Below are positions 45,564-57,422 of a DNA stretch of 64,000 bases, one piece after another. Below the pieces are notes generated by a model. The model saw nothing but the letters and a program-made list of their open reading frames with translations, did no database searches and was not told the origin of the DNA. The position numbers and the translations under genes are program-made. Numbering within the stretch: the first letter of the stretch is position 1; each line of letters opens with the position of its first letter. Location: positions 62,001-126,000 of the forward strand of contig JAPQWV010000310.1 of the NCBI GenBank assembly GCA_027422505.1, given 5' to 3'. The DNA comes from Craterostigma plantagineum (taxonomy: Eukaryota > Streptophyta > Magnoliopsida > Lamiales > Linderniaceae).

Positions 45564-46600
45564 TGTTGAGGTTTATGCCCTAGATGCCGTACAGGGATTA
45601 GATGTACGAGGGCATTAGTGTAATTTTGTAGTGTTTAAGTTCTGTAATTAGATTATTTGATAATGGAATTACTTTATTATTGTCGATTTTAGTTTTGATA
45701 ATAATACAAAAGGCATATTATTACTTCGTCCAAATAAATTAACCTTGCAATCGAGTTATGAATTAATAAAACCCAATATTTACAGTTCAGTTAATGATTC
45801 TGTAGATACAGAGAGGGGGCACCAGTAATCTGAAATACTGTAATATTAAATTAAGTCCACAACTCTTAGTCTCTAGTAGGGTAACTGGATAGACAAGTAT
45901 GACTTGATTGTCTGTGGGTACAATACGATTGTGCCAACCGTTCACTTGGGAAGTGAGGAACTCATGACATTGATAAAAGAAGAATTAGGGAAATGTCTGT
46001 ATTTGGACACTGGCTCGTAATCAAACGATCAGACGCTGGGAAAGTCATTGATCGATCGATTGGCTGTAGTAGTCTACGTGAACCTTAGACCGAAAGAGTT
46101 AATTCAGAGTTGGTCTTAAGGTCTTAATAGGTCACTAGTTTGCTAGGCCATAATTCCAGGTGCATGGGTCTGCAACAAACTGCGGTCTTGACTTTTTGAC
46201 GTGATTGCCGGTTATACCGTTGAGCGGGATTTATGGCTTCGATTAGATTCGAGGTTAACGCCCTATGGAGTTTCGATGTGCGAGAATCTACCTAAGTCAC
46301 TGGTCAGAGCTCAGAACTGACTGACACGAACATCATAGTCAAGTTCTGTAAGTTCAATTACGCGTGACTTTCACTCGACCGGGAAAACATAAAGGGTTTA
46401 TACTTAGGACCATAATCTATGGTCGATTCGTTAAGAATATGATATTTGTACTCAACTCGGGATCGGTTCGGCACCACAAGGCTGGCTAGGTGAATACCGA
46501 ACTCTTGGATTCCTCTCGGAGCCGATTGAGATGAACCCAGAGAGTCAGGCCTAAAAACGGCAACTGACATAATGTTAATATGAGAAGGAGCAGGCTGTAT
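45564..46600 (+). mobile_element. Copia-type LTR fragment 2 (copy C)
   Basis: Counterpart of 26709-27745. Confidence 0.65.
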
Positions 46601-49551
46601 AACGACTCTAGCTCTCGCTACCTCGTCTAACGTTGACTTACATGACCGCGGTGTTGTAATTTGGAAGACATATGAAAGTGCGTATGAAATTTTTCCATTT
46701 ATGTAATGGAACATCGTTTCTTTATATGACAAAAGAATGCTTCCAATTTCTATTTACATACAAAACCTTATTACACCGAAAGTGTACAAACTGCACAGTA
46801 AAAGGAACCTATGCGCCCGGCCTCACAGGTCGTCATCTATGCACACACTTCCACCCCAAAAGTCGCTGGAAGCTTCAAAAGGTCGCCTTACCATCTAAGC
46901 GATCACGTACCGTGGTTGCGTGCACCTACAACACATAACGTGAGGGCGAGCGATAGGCTCAGTAAGCAGGAAATTATACAGAAATGCACGTGTCGTAATT
47001 CGCAAAGACCTCTGCGTCGATGCTTTCCGGACTTCTCTTTTCCTCTTGTTCTCTCATTTCATATTGGGCCCTCGGCTTTTCGATCTAACTATGCCCCATA
47101 CTCGAGCTCTTAATCCACTCGGGATGTACATATAGGTGACAATACACGAATTGAGAAGCAACTCTAGTTCGCAATTTGCCTTTCTTCTTTTGGCGCCTTT
47201 TCAATCCCAATGTGGTCCACATTGAGAGGCCATCGATGCCTTTTCTATCCCAATGCTTTCCACATTGAGAGGCTAACCCGTGCACGCAAATTACCTTTAT
47301 TCCCCAGGGCACTTTTCAATCCCAAATGCGGCCTGTCACGCGGACACTCCACGCTGGTAGCCTACCACGAGGTTGCCGACGCCCGAGGTTCGTTCGGCGT
47401 TGCTTATCTCCTCGGGTCGCATCCTCCAGATCGCACCTCCCGCAGAGGGCATCAACCCAACATTCATATAGTCGATGATGCATCAACGCCGCCATGTCAC
47501 ATGGGAGAGCCGTGACTCGACAGTGAGTCGACAATAAATGTCCATATCAGTAAATATTCATCGCTCGTAGGCGATCTTGACTCATGCACGCTCTCCTGCC
47601 CTGACTTTTCACTAGGCGAGCATGCACGTGATCATGTTATGAATCATATGAACATGCATGTCATGTCATCATGAGTGGAAATTAAATTATGTCACATAAA
47701 CTTCACGTTCCTTTCGTAAACGCATATAGTCACATAATTCATGCACATAGAGTCATGTGTTGTAGTTGAGGTGGAGTCTCCACTTACCTGTCGTCCGTAG
47801 ATTAATTGCTACTGACCCGACGAATTTCCTAAGTCTCAACCATGAGCATAAAATTACATTGTCAGCGAACTATACTAGATGCGTGAACTATACTAGATGC
47901 GTGAACTAATTTAAGTTCATGAATCGTGAAGTGTAACTCGTGTGTTAATTTAACCTTTATACCTTGCGAACTACACTACCTAAGACTTGTGACTCGTGAA
48001 TTTAAGCTAAACCCTCTTACTTTGCTAACCGCCTAAGGCTCGTGAAACACCATACTCTTCACCATTCGCGAAAGACCTACCATTCGTTAACTTCTCGATG
48101 CCTATCTCATTTATACCTAATTCGTGATTCTATGAAATTCGTGAACTATTTTAAGCATACTTCGCGAACTCCCTTAAGGCCTCGCTTCAATTCGTGAAGG
48201 GACTTATTAGCTTGCCAACGTTGCCCTAGTTCGCGAACTTATATAGTTCGCCAAGTTGATACACTCGTGAAACCTAAATCGTAAGGTGTCTGGCCTTACT
48301 TACAATTTACGAAGCCTACATCTCGTGTGACTTCCTATGACTCGTGAAATCCCTGATTTCCTAATTGCGAACTTTTCTTAAATCCTTCGAGCCTTAGTTG
48401 GGTTCGTAACTTGCATGGAGTTCGCGAACTCGAGTTAAATTCGCCAAGTTTAGTTTCATGTTCCTATTTCGCGAATTAATGTACCCTACACATACAATTC
48501 GCGAACTCTATCTATCTCACAATTCGCGAAATTCATCGCTTGAACCTTTTTCAAATTCGTGAAGTTTCAATTCGTCAAGTTCACTTAATGCATGATATTA
48601 CTACTTTATTCCCTGAAGTTTAGCTCGCTAAATTATACAATTCGTGACACTATAGTTCGCCAAGTTCAAATTCGACAAGTTCGCGAAGTGTACCATTTAC
48701 ACTACTTAGGGTTCGCCAAGTTTTGCATAGTTCGCGAAGTCTAATGGGTTCGTGAACCTCATCTTCTCCCAATTTGCAAACTTTAAGGTTCGCATGCCCA
48801 CTTCATATGCACGTAAATCCCTCTTGAATTCGTGAAGTTGCTCACAATTCGTGGCATCTCTCTCGGGTTCCTAAACTTCGCGAGCTTCCTCATGATTCGC
48901 AAGGCTCTTATTTCACGAACCTATTTCACCCAAGTGGCCTGAAGTCATTTCTAGTTCGTGACTTGCATGGATTCGCCAAGCTTAGGTTCGCGAAGTCTAA
49001 TACCTCATACCTAATTCACAAAGCACGTTGATTTTCCAAGCTTAAGTTCACGAACCTAGGGGTCGCGAAGTCTACACTTCACGACCTCCCTCGCACCACA
49101 AACACCTTTTTGACCCGCGAAGTACTAGATTTTTCGATCTAACTGTTCTCAAGAACACGTTGAAGACCCTAAGGACTTTAAAACCCTAAAATCTCAATAT
49201 ACGACTTTGTGCAAATTTCTAGGGTTCTAACCTTCTAGCCATGTAAGATTTCGAACTAATAACCTAAATTACAATCGAAAAAACGTCAAAACAATAGCAA
49301 GAATTTCATACCTCCTCAAGTCAAAGTTTCGAACACTCTTCCTTCTCTCTAATTCCACGAGTCTTGTGTGAGAAAATATCTCATGTAAATGTTTAAGTCA
49401 TCAAAGGGTGTGGTTGACAGGGCTAGTGTAGGCGTGAGTTTGTGGCGACTCTACTTTTCTAACTAAGATTAGTGGCGGATTTCCGCAATGTAAGCCGCGG
49501 AAGGCCCGTCTAATTAAAACATTTTCCTAAAATAATATACATTAATATAAA
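46601..49551 (-). mobile_element. Antisense gypsy-type LTR-like tract I (copy C)
   Basis: Counterpart of 27746-30713. The minisatellite at 47867-47902 has two units. The TTCGCGAA word cluster lies near 47945-49125. Confidence 0.45.
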
Positions 49552-51098
49552 AATCATTCTACAATGTTATCACTACACATGGGCCGATGCCCCAAATATC
49601 AAAAGAACAAAAATCCCTAACGCCGCTCCACAGGTCTTCATTCAGGTACCGCTCTGCCCTCAAAAAAAGTCCGTGGAGCACCGCCACCAGCCGCCTCAGT
49701 CACGACGCGTATCAGCGTCGGACTCAGTACCTACAACACGTAAACACTGAGCGAATTGCCCAGTAGGTGAATACAATGCATGTATGCAAGTGTGCACTCA
49801 ATCCCAACCCCAATATCTCATAACATGATATAATGCACACTCTTTCTTTTCCCACATTCCTATTTCACACAACACAGGGCCCTAGGTTAGGCTCACGCAC
49901 GCAATGAATATCATGGGTGGTCACGTGATGACAACTGAATCCAATATCATGGGTGGTTAAATCCGTATCCATAAGTCATGGGCGATAAAGCCCGTATCCA
50001 TATATATATATAATATCATGGGTGATAATACCCGTATCCCTTCTGGCGGTGTGCACTCGAACCGACCACGTCCGAGTAGACAGATCGATCACATTTGTCT
50101 CCGCTAGGAATCCTGTGAGCCTAACCGGTCACAAACATTCTCAATCTACCCCACGTAACAACATATCGAATCATCACCGTCTCAATACGGTGGGAATCAT
50201 CTCTCAGCCTGACGTGATATGCCCGTGCCATGCATATACAAGAATTCTCATAGAACATGATTTATATTAAACGTATGTAGAACAGGTAAAGCACATAGAT
50301 CATGTAAGTCACGTAAGTCATCGAATCACATAAAGCACATAAATCACGTATGTGTTTACGCATTGTAGATGGATGATCCACCTACTTGTCCTCCCGCTAG
50401 AGTCAAATAGGAAATCTGTCGAAGCCCCTAACTGTCGATCCTCTGAATATAATAGTATTATTATTAGTATGTGTACTAACCCTAAAACTACATTGGTATA
50501 AAATAGTTATAGTAAAGTATTAGACTCGGGAGTCAACGGTCAACCCGTTAAAATAATTCACTCGATTTGTGGTTAAAATCGAGTCAACACCCGAAGTCAA
50601 CGCCCGACATTGAAATACCCTAAATCGCCCGATTGTCACTATTGATATTTATTGAAAGTAAAGCTCGGCGATTTCCGCTTTCAGCTGAATGACAATTCGC
50701 CCGATTTGTGGTCAAAGATTGAGTCAATGCCCGATTCCTAACTTAAATTCGCCCGAAATTGGAAATATTTAAACCACTTAAATCGCCCGATTTCACTTTG
50801 TGAAGTCGCCCGATTCCAAGATCGCCGAATGTTCAACTTCACAAATCGCCCGATTTGTCGCGCTCGCCCGATTTTAAAATCGCCGAGTGACACAAATCTC
50901 CCGATTATATCATATACTCAAATCGGTCGAAAATCACATAATTCTCACCTAATCGACCGAATGTGATTATTTTAATATTCTAAGACTCAAAACACGTAAA
51001 TCGCTCAGCACTTCACATGAAATGACATCGCCCGATTTCTCCAAAATACTGTTTTTGTCAAAAACCCTAAAACAACACCTTAATTAGATCAATTTACG
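49552..51098 (-). mobile_element. Antisense gypsy-type LTR-like tract II (copy C)
   Basis: Counterpart of 30714-32264, with a shorter AT run near 50000-50013 and the ATCGCCCGAT cluster near 50620-51045. Confidence 0.45.
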
Positions 51099-54000
51099 AT
51101 TATGAGGTGATTCTTGGGATGGCTGGCTATCGAAATATGGAGCTGTTATCGACTGAAATCGCAAGACAGTTACATTCAAAACATAAGAGAACGAGCCTTT
51201 TACTTTCGTGGGAACAATTAAGGAAAGAAATATTTCTAAAATATCAGCAATAAAAGCACAACGCTTGATCAAGGTGGGATGCGAAGGTTATCTAGTATTC
51301 ACAGTGAAATCAGAGGAACGTTCATCTCTAAAATTAGAAGATGTACCAGTGGTGCGAGATTTTCCTGATGTCTTTCCTGAAGAGTTACCAGGACTACCTC
51401 CATATCGAGAAATTGAATTTACGATTGACCTAATACCAGGGTCTGCTCTAATCTCTAAAACTCCTTATCGATTAACACCGACTAAATTGAAAGAATTGAA
51501 AGAACAGTTGGACGATCTACTACAAAAGGGATTTATACAACCTAGTTCTTCTCCCAGTTCTGTTTATGCGAAAGAAGGATGGATCGATGCGACTATGTAT
51601 CGATTACAGGGAGCTGAACAAGATAACAATAAAAAACAAATATTCACTACCAAGAATCGACGATTTATTTGATAAGTTACAAGGTGCGACGGTGTTTTCA
51701 AAAATAGATTTACGATCGGAGTATCATCAATTGAAGGTTCGAGAAGAAGACATCCCCAAGACAGCGTTCAGTACTAGATATGGACACTACGAATTCTTAG
51801 CTATGCCTTTTGGGGTGACTAATGGCCAGCGGCATTTATGGATTTTAAGAATCGGGTGTTCAAGAAATTCCTGGACAAGTTTGTCATTGTGTTCATTGAT
51901 GACATCGAAACGAAGGAAGAACACGAACAACATTTGAAGACTGTTCTTGAAATATTACGGGAAAAAAAATTATATGCTAACTTCAAGAAATGTGGGTTCT
52001 GATTGAGTCATGTGGCATTTCTAGGGCACATTGTTTCTGGAGAAGGAATTTCTGTGGATCCTAGCAAAAGTGAAGCTATCAATAATTGGCCTCAACCAAC
52101 TAATGTCACAGAAGTACGGAGTTTTCTTGGCTTAGCTGGATACTACAGGAAGTTCATCAAAGCTTTCTCCAAGATCGCCTCAACACTGACGAAACTGACA
52201 ACGAATGTTCCATTTCATTGGAGCGAGGAGTGCGAGCAAACTTTTCAGGAATTGAAGAAGCGACTTACCATGGCCCCAGTTCTTACGATACCATCCAGGA
52301 ACTGGAGGATTTTCGGTTTATAGTGACGCATGAAAGAATGGACTAGGATATGTTTTAATGCAAAATGGGAACGTGGTTGCTACGCTTCTCGACAATTGAA
52401 AGAGTATGAAAAGAACTACCCGACTCATGACTTGGAACTAGCTGCGGTGGTTTTTGCTTTAAAAATTATGGAGGCATTATTTATATGGGGAGCAATGTGA
52501 AATTTTCACAGACCATAAGAGTCTAAAATATTCTTCACTCAGAAGGAATTAAATATGAGGCAACGACGGTGGCTAGAACTTGTCAAAGACTATGATTGTA
52601 TAATCAGTTAGCATCCAAAGTGAATGTGGTGGCCGATGCGTTGAGTCAAAAAGCTGTAAGTGCGGAGTTGCAACTTTTTGAAGTGAAGATAGTGCAATTG
52701 GGAGAAGTCGAAGCAAAGTTGGCAGCATTATCTTTACAACCTACAATATTGGAACAAATGAAGACAGCGCAAAATGATAAGCTGTATCTGAAAATCAAAG
52801 ACACACAGATGGAACAACCAACATCGGGTTCAAAATCCAAGAAGATGGAGGTCTATATTACAAGGATGGGTTGTATATTCCAAATAATGCGGCAATTCAA
52901 AGAACTATAATGATGGAAGCGCACACCATAACTTATTCGGTACATCCAAGAGCTACAAAAATGTATCGGGACTTACAAATAAACTATTGGTGGCCGGGAA
53001 TGAAAAGAGACATTGCGTTGTTCGTAAGTCAATCTTTGACATGTCAACAAATAAAGGCGGAGCATCAACGACCGACAGGGACATTACAGCCTTTGCCGAT
53101 ACCTAAATGAAAGTGGGATCATATCACGATGGATTTCGCCATTGGCCTACCAAAGACTGTAGAAGGCTATGATGCCATTTGGGTTATAGTCGATCGATTG
53201 ACCAACAATTTCTACCCATAAGTTCGATATTTACCATGAAGCGATATGCAGAACTATATATTCATGAAATTGTTCGACTCCACGGGATTCCATTCTCGAT
53301 TATCTCAGATCGAGACTCGTGGTTTTTATCTAAATTCTGGATGAGTCTGCAGAAGGCGATGGGGACTAAGTTGTCTTTTAGTACTGCTTATCATTCCCAG
53401 ACTGACGGGCAATCTGAACGAACTATCCAAACTTCGGAAGACATGTTAAGGGCATGTGTTATGGATTTTAAAGAGAATTGGAGCAAATATCTATCATTGA
53501 TCGAGTTCTCCTACAACAATAGTTATCATGCAACTATCGAAATGGCTCCGTATGCAGCCTTGTATGGGCGCAAATTAGATCACCCATCCATTGGGATGAG
53601 GTCGGTGAACGAGCGATATTAGGTCCCGACCTAGTACAGGAATGGCCAAAACCATAACCAAAATACGAGAAGAATGCGAACGGCCCAAAGTCAACAAAAA
53701 AGTTACGTGGACCAAAGGCAAAGGCCGTTGGAATTTGAAATAGATGAGTGGGTATTTTTGAAGGTATCTCCGATAAAAGGTGTAAAATGATTTGGACGGA
53801 AGTGCAAGTTGAGTCCAAGATACATTGGACCTTTCAGAATTAAAAGAGTTGGCGAGGTTGCTTATGAACTAGAATTACCAGCCTCACTGTCACAAGTGCA
53901 CGACGTCTTTCATGTGTCGACATTGCGAAAGTATGTTGCTGACCCAAATCATGTTTTGAGAAACGAATTTCTGTATCAGCAGCTCAAGCCAAATTTGAGT

Positions 54001-54190
54001 TACGAAGAGAAGCCAGTGGAAATTCTGATGTATGAAGTAAAGCGGCTTCGAAATAAGGAGATTCCATTAGTAAAAGTGTTGTGGCAGAATCAGTCAAAAG
54101 AAAACGCTACATGAGAACGAGAAGATGATATGAGGAATCGCTATCCTAAGTTGTTCCAACTAGAAAGATTTTGGAGGCGAAATCCTTTTT
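51099..54190 (+). pseudogene. Ty3/gypsy chromovirus pol: protease tail to chromodomain (copy C)
   Basis: Same order and most of the same lesions as copy B, including the gap after FIDDI and the TGA codons before LSHVAFLGH and after KENAT. Private differences: one A fewer after FIDDI, which puts KEEHEQHL back in frame with it, and a small change near 52320 that ends the RNase H-side frame early. The shared lesions show that the element was already dead when the block was copied. Confidence 0.87.
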
Positions 54191-55234
54191 AGAGGGGGGG
54201 GGGTGGAATATAATACCCGGGTCCCTAGAGTAAGCTGGCCAATAAACTTGCATGCATATTATGTGCCTATATGACTGCACTTTGATATTTATTTTAGTTC
54301 TGTGCATATATGATATCTAACATTATTTGGAAGTTAGATATGAGACTTGAGGAATTTTGAAATAAGGAAAGAAATTTTTCAAAGAGTAATTTCGAAAGAC
54401 GGAATTTCGAAATTTGAGTATGTGAAGTCCTAGATTTTCGATGCTGACAACTTGCGAAATTATGGCGATTCAAGGGGGGACATTTTCGTAGTTTAATAAA
54501 TGTTAAAATAGTGGGGAATAGTTTGAGCACCTAGACAAAGGAGAAAATTACTTTAGTAATATAATTATACATCTTACGGGATTAAAGATGAGGATTATGT
54601 AAAGGTCTTTTGTCATTTACCTATCATTACACTCAAGTTGATAGATAAAGAAGAAAAATAAACACTTCATTCGTTAACTATCGAGAAATTAAAATTTAGA
54701 GAGAAGGAAGAGCTCGAACAAGCAGAGGTCGAATTTAAGCTGGAGAGGGTATAAATTGCTTACCTTGAATTTTACGTTTTTAATATATTTTTCAAAGAAA
54801 ACTAGGGTTTTGATGTCAACTACTGACATGATCGGTTGGATTTATGTATGTTACGTCTGAGGATTGGTAATGTAGAAATCAGATTTAGGAAGAAGAAAGT
54901 AGCTTGAAGTAGCTCGAGTTAGAACTTTTGATCGAATGTAGCAAACCACATGTACAATCGAACGATTTGAAAAAGTTATAATAGGGTTTCGATCGATTTA
55001 AAAGCCAACCTAGTCAAGTCGGGGGATTTGTTGAGCACACGGCGATTTGATGATCGGCCGATTGTGAGCTGGGTGAATCGGGCGAAACTACTCCAAGCGA
55101 AATGAGTTTCGCCTTGTAATGGAATCGGCCGAATGCTGTGAAATTCAAAGATGAATCGAGCTATTGGATACCAAGGAATCAGGCGATTTGGTGATTTGTT
55201 GAATACTCGGCGATTTTTGGAATCGAATAACACA

Positions 55235-55250
55235 ACTTTTGATCGAAACT
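55235..55250 (+). repeat. Left target-site duplication of the full-length LINE
   Basis: ACTTTTGATCGAAACT precedes the LINE. CTTTTGATCGAAACT follows the A tail at 61161-61175. Copy B has a single uninterrupted copy near 36395. Confidence 0.93.
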
Positions 55251-55511
55251 GTCTGGTTCGTTCTTCATTTTTTAGATCAATACATACAAACCAAGGATTT
55301 TCACCTCCACTGTGTGCGATTTTCACGCAGTAGGGTTTTTTTGAAAATTTACCGCCCGTTTCACATTCTCCACCGTCGTTTCTGGCCAGCACCTATCGGT
55401 GGTGGTCGGCCGGTGTTTTTGCTCACGTCTCTTCATCACTACGGTGGGGAAGGGAGGCTGCACGGAGTTTGATTGGCGCTTGTTTGATTTGCGCGCGACT
55501 AGGGTTTTTGT

Positions 55512-57422
55512 ATGGAGACAGCGCGATCTCCTATCCCGGCGGCGCCGCCTGATCGGGATACCCAACCACATCTTCCGCCATTACCAGACCTGGCTGCTTT
55601 GACCGCTGCATACCCGGAATTCGCAGCATGCTTCGACAAGGAGCGATATCGCGATCTGTTTAGCCGCGTTCAAGGGAAGGCTGAAGTGGGCCGTGTTCAC
55701 GGTCTTGCTATTACGGGCCAGGGCCCCACTGTCGTTGATGATTCGCCGGCGGACGCTAGGGCATCTGCAGATCTGATGGTGGTACCTGCGACGATCGCGG
55801 TGGCCGATGCCATAGCAACCACGGCAGCATCTGATGTGTCCACGGTTGGTAGGGTTGCTAATGGATCTCCACGAACGCGTGCCGGGGTGGTTGTTCCACT
55901 TAAGGGCATTCTGCGACAGCCCAAAAGTCGGAAGCCATGGGGGCGTCCGGCCACACCACCGCCACATCGTATATCAGCGCGCCGGTTTGTGGATATGGGA
56001 TTGGCCATGGAGGAAGATCACGGTGGCAAGGTTATTTTTGCTGATCGAAACGAGGAGCCTCCGATTGGGAAGGACACGCAAACTAGGGTTTCGGTTTCAG
56101 AATCACAGCCCTTGGTGATCACCACAAACTCGGTCATGGCGACGCCTACGACTGATGCGTCGGGGCTGGAGTCCTCAACGGCGTGCTCCGGGGAAGCTGA
56201 CCAGCCTGCACCCAATCCGAGCTTTGCTGCTGTGGTGGCGGGATTGAAGGTGCGCGTCGCCTCGACAACGCCAGCCCACAACTCTGGCCCGGCGGGTCGT
56301 AACATCAGAAAGGATCACCACCGCCTTGGCCTGGAGTACATTGCACCGAAGTCGGTTGGGGAACGCATCGCGGTAGTGTCTCCATCTTGGGAGGTAGCCC
56401 GGGAGGGTTTAGCTAGGTGGGAGAATTCTTTGGTGGGGTATTTCCTTGGTCGGAAACCGTATTTCCCCTTCGTTGAACAATTTGCACGCGCCCGATAGCA
56501 TGGATTGGTGGAAGTGCAGGCTGCCACGAATGGCTTCTTCCGTTTTCGGTTTGATTCATCTTCGGCCATGAGCACGGTATTAGAGGGAGGGCCATGGCTC
56601 TACCAAGGACAGCCCCTATTCTTGGAGATGTGGCGCCCGGGTATGTCACTGGAGCGCAAAGATCTTGATGAAGTTCCCCTTTGGGTGAAGCTATGGAACG
56701 TTCCAAGTGAGTACTGGACCAAATCAGGGCTAACCATCGTAGCTAGCGGGGTTGGCCGTCCGTTGTATGCAGACGGGATCACGGCAATGGGTAACCGGAT
56801 GGACTATGCGCGCGTATGCCTCATGAAGATGCTAGCTACTCCGTTCATTGAAGAGGTGCACATTGAGGTGCCGACTGAAGATGGGGGTGTATCGGGGACT
56901 ATACCAGTCCGGGTGGAGTACGAATGGCGACCTACGCGGTGTAGTACATGTGAGACGTGGGCTCACAGTGAAACCCAGTGCCCAAAGCGCAAGCCGACGA
57001 CGAAGCTGACGCCGCCAATAGTGGGTCATAACCGACAGAAGGATGACCGCCGCTCTGATCGGCCGATAGAACCCACTAACATGGCGGCCCAGGTTAGGAA
57101 CACCACGCGACAACGTCCGAGGCGGGGTAAAGCGAGGAGTGATGGAAAGGAGACAGATTGGCTCCAAATTGGAGCGAAAGGCAAGGCCGTGAGGGTTGAT
57201 CCGAAACCGATAGTGCCTTGCATGGCTACGATGACAGGTGTGGGTACATCCGAGGCGAGCTCCTCGCATTTGCAGCCCCACATACCACAGCGAAAGGCCG
57301 ACTTGGGGCAATCTGACCATAATTCCTTTGCCATTCTGCGTGGTTTGGAGGATGATACTTCCGCAACGATGCTTACTATGGGCCCTAAAGATGATGCAGC
57401 CCATCAGCTGCCCCATTTATGA
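55512..57422 (+). pseudogene. LINE ORF1: DUF4283 and zinc-knuckle RNA-binding protein, one in-frame TAG
   Basis: ORF1 products coat LINE RNA. The frame is open from the ATG at 55512 to the TGA at 57420-57422 (636 codons) except for one TAG at 56496-56498, codon 329. The stop falls inside the DUF4283 region, between VGYFLGRKPYFPFVEQFAR and HGLVEVQAATNGFFRFRF. A tryptophan codon (TGG) is the likely source, by one G-to-A change. Next come LEGGPWLYQGQPLFLEMW and VPLWVKLWNVPSEYW, then a CX2CX4HX4C knuckle near residue 476 (CSTCETWAHSETQC). The N-terminal 250 residues are proline- and alanine-rich with no known domain. Its stop overlaps the ORF2 start. Confidence 0.88.
57419..57422 (+). other. ATGA stop-start overlap between LINE ORF1 and ORF2
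   Basis: The ORF2 ATG (57419-57421) overlaps the ORF1 TGA (57420-57422). A second in-frame ATG follows at codon 4. The arrangement recurs at 14919-14922 in a diverged relative. It suggests termination-reinitiation as the route to ORF2, which is inferred. Confidence 0.75.
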
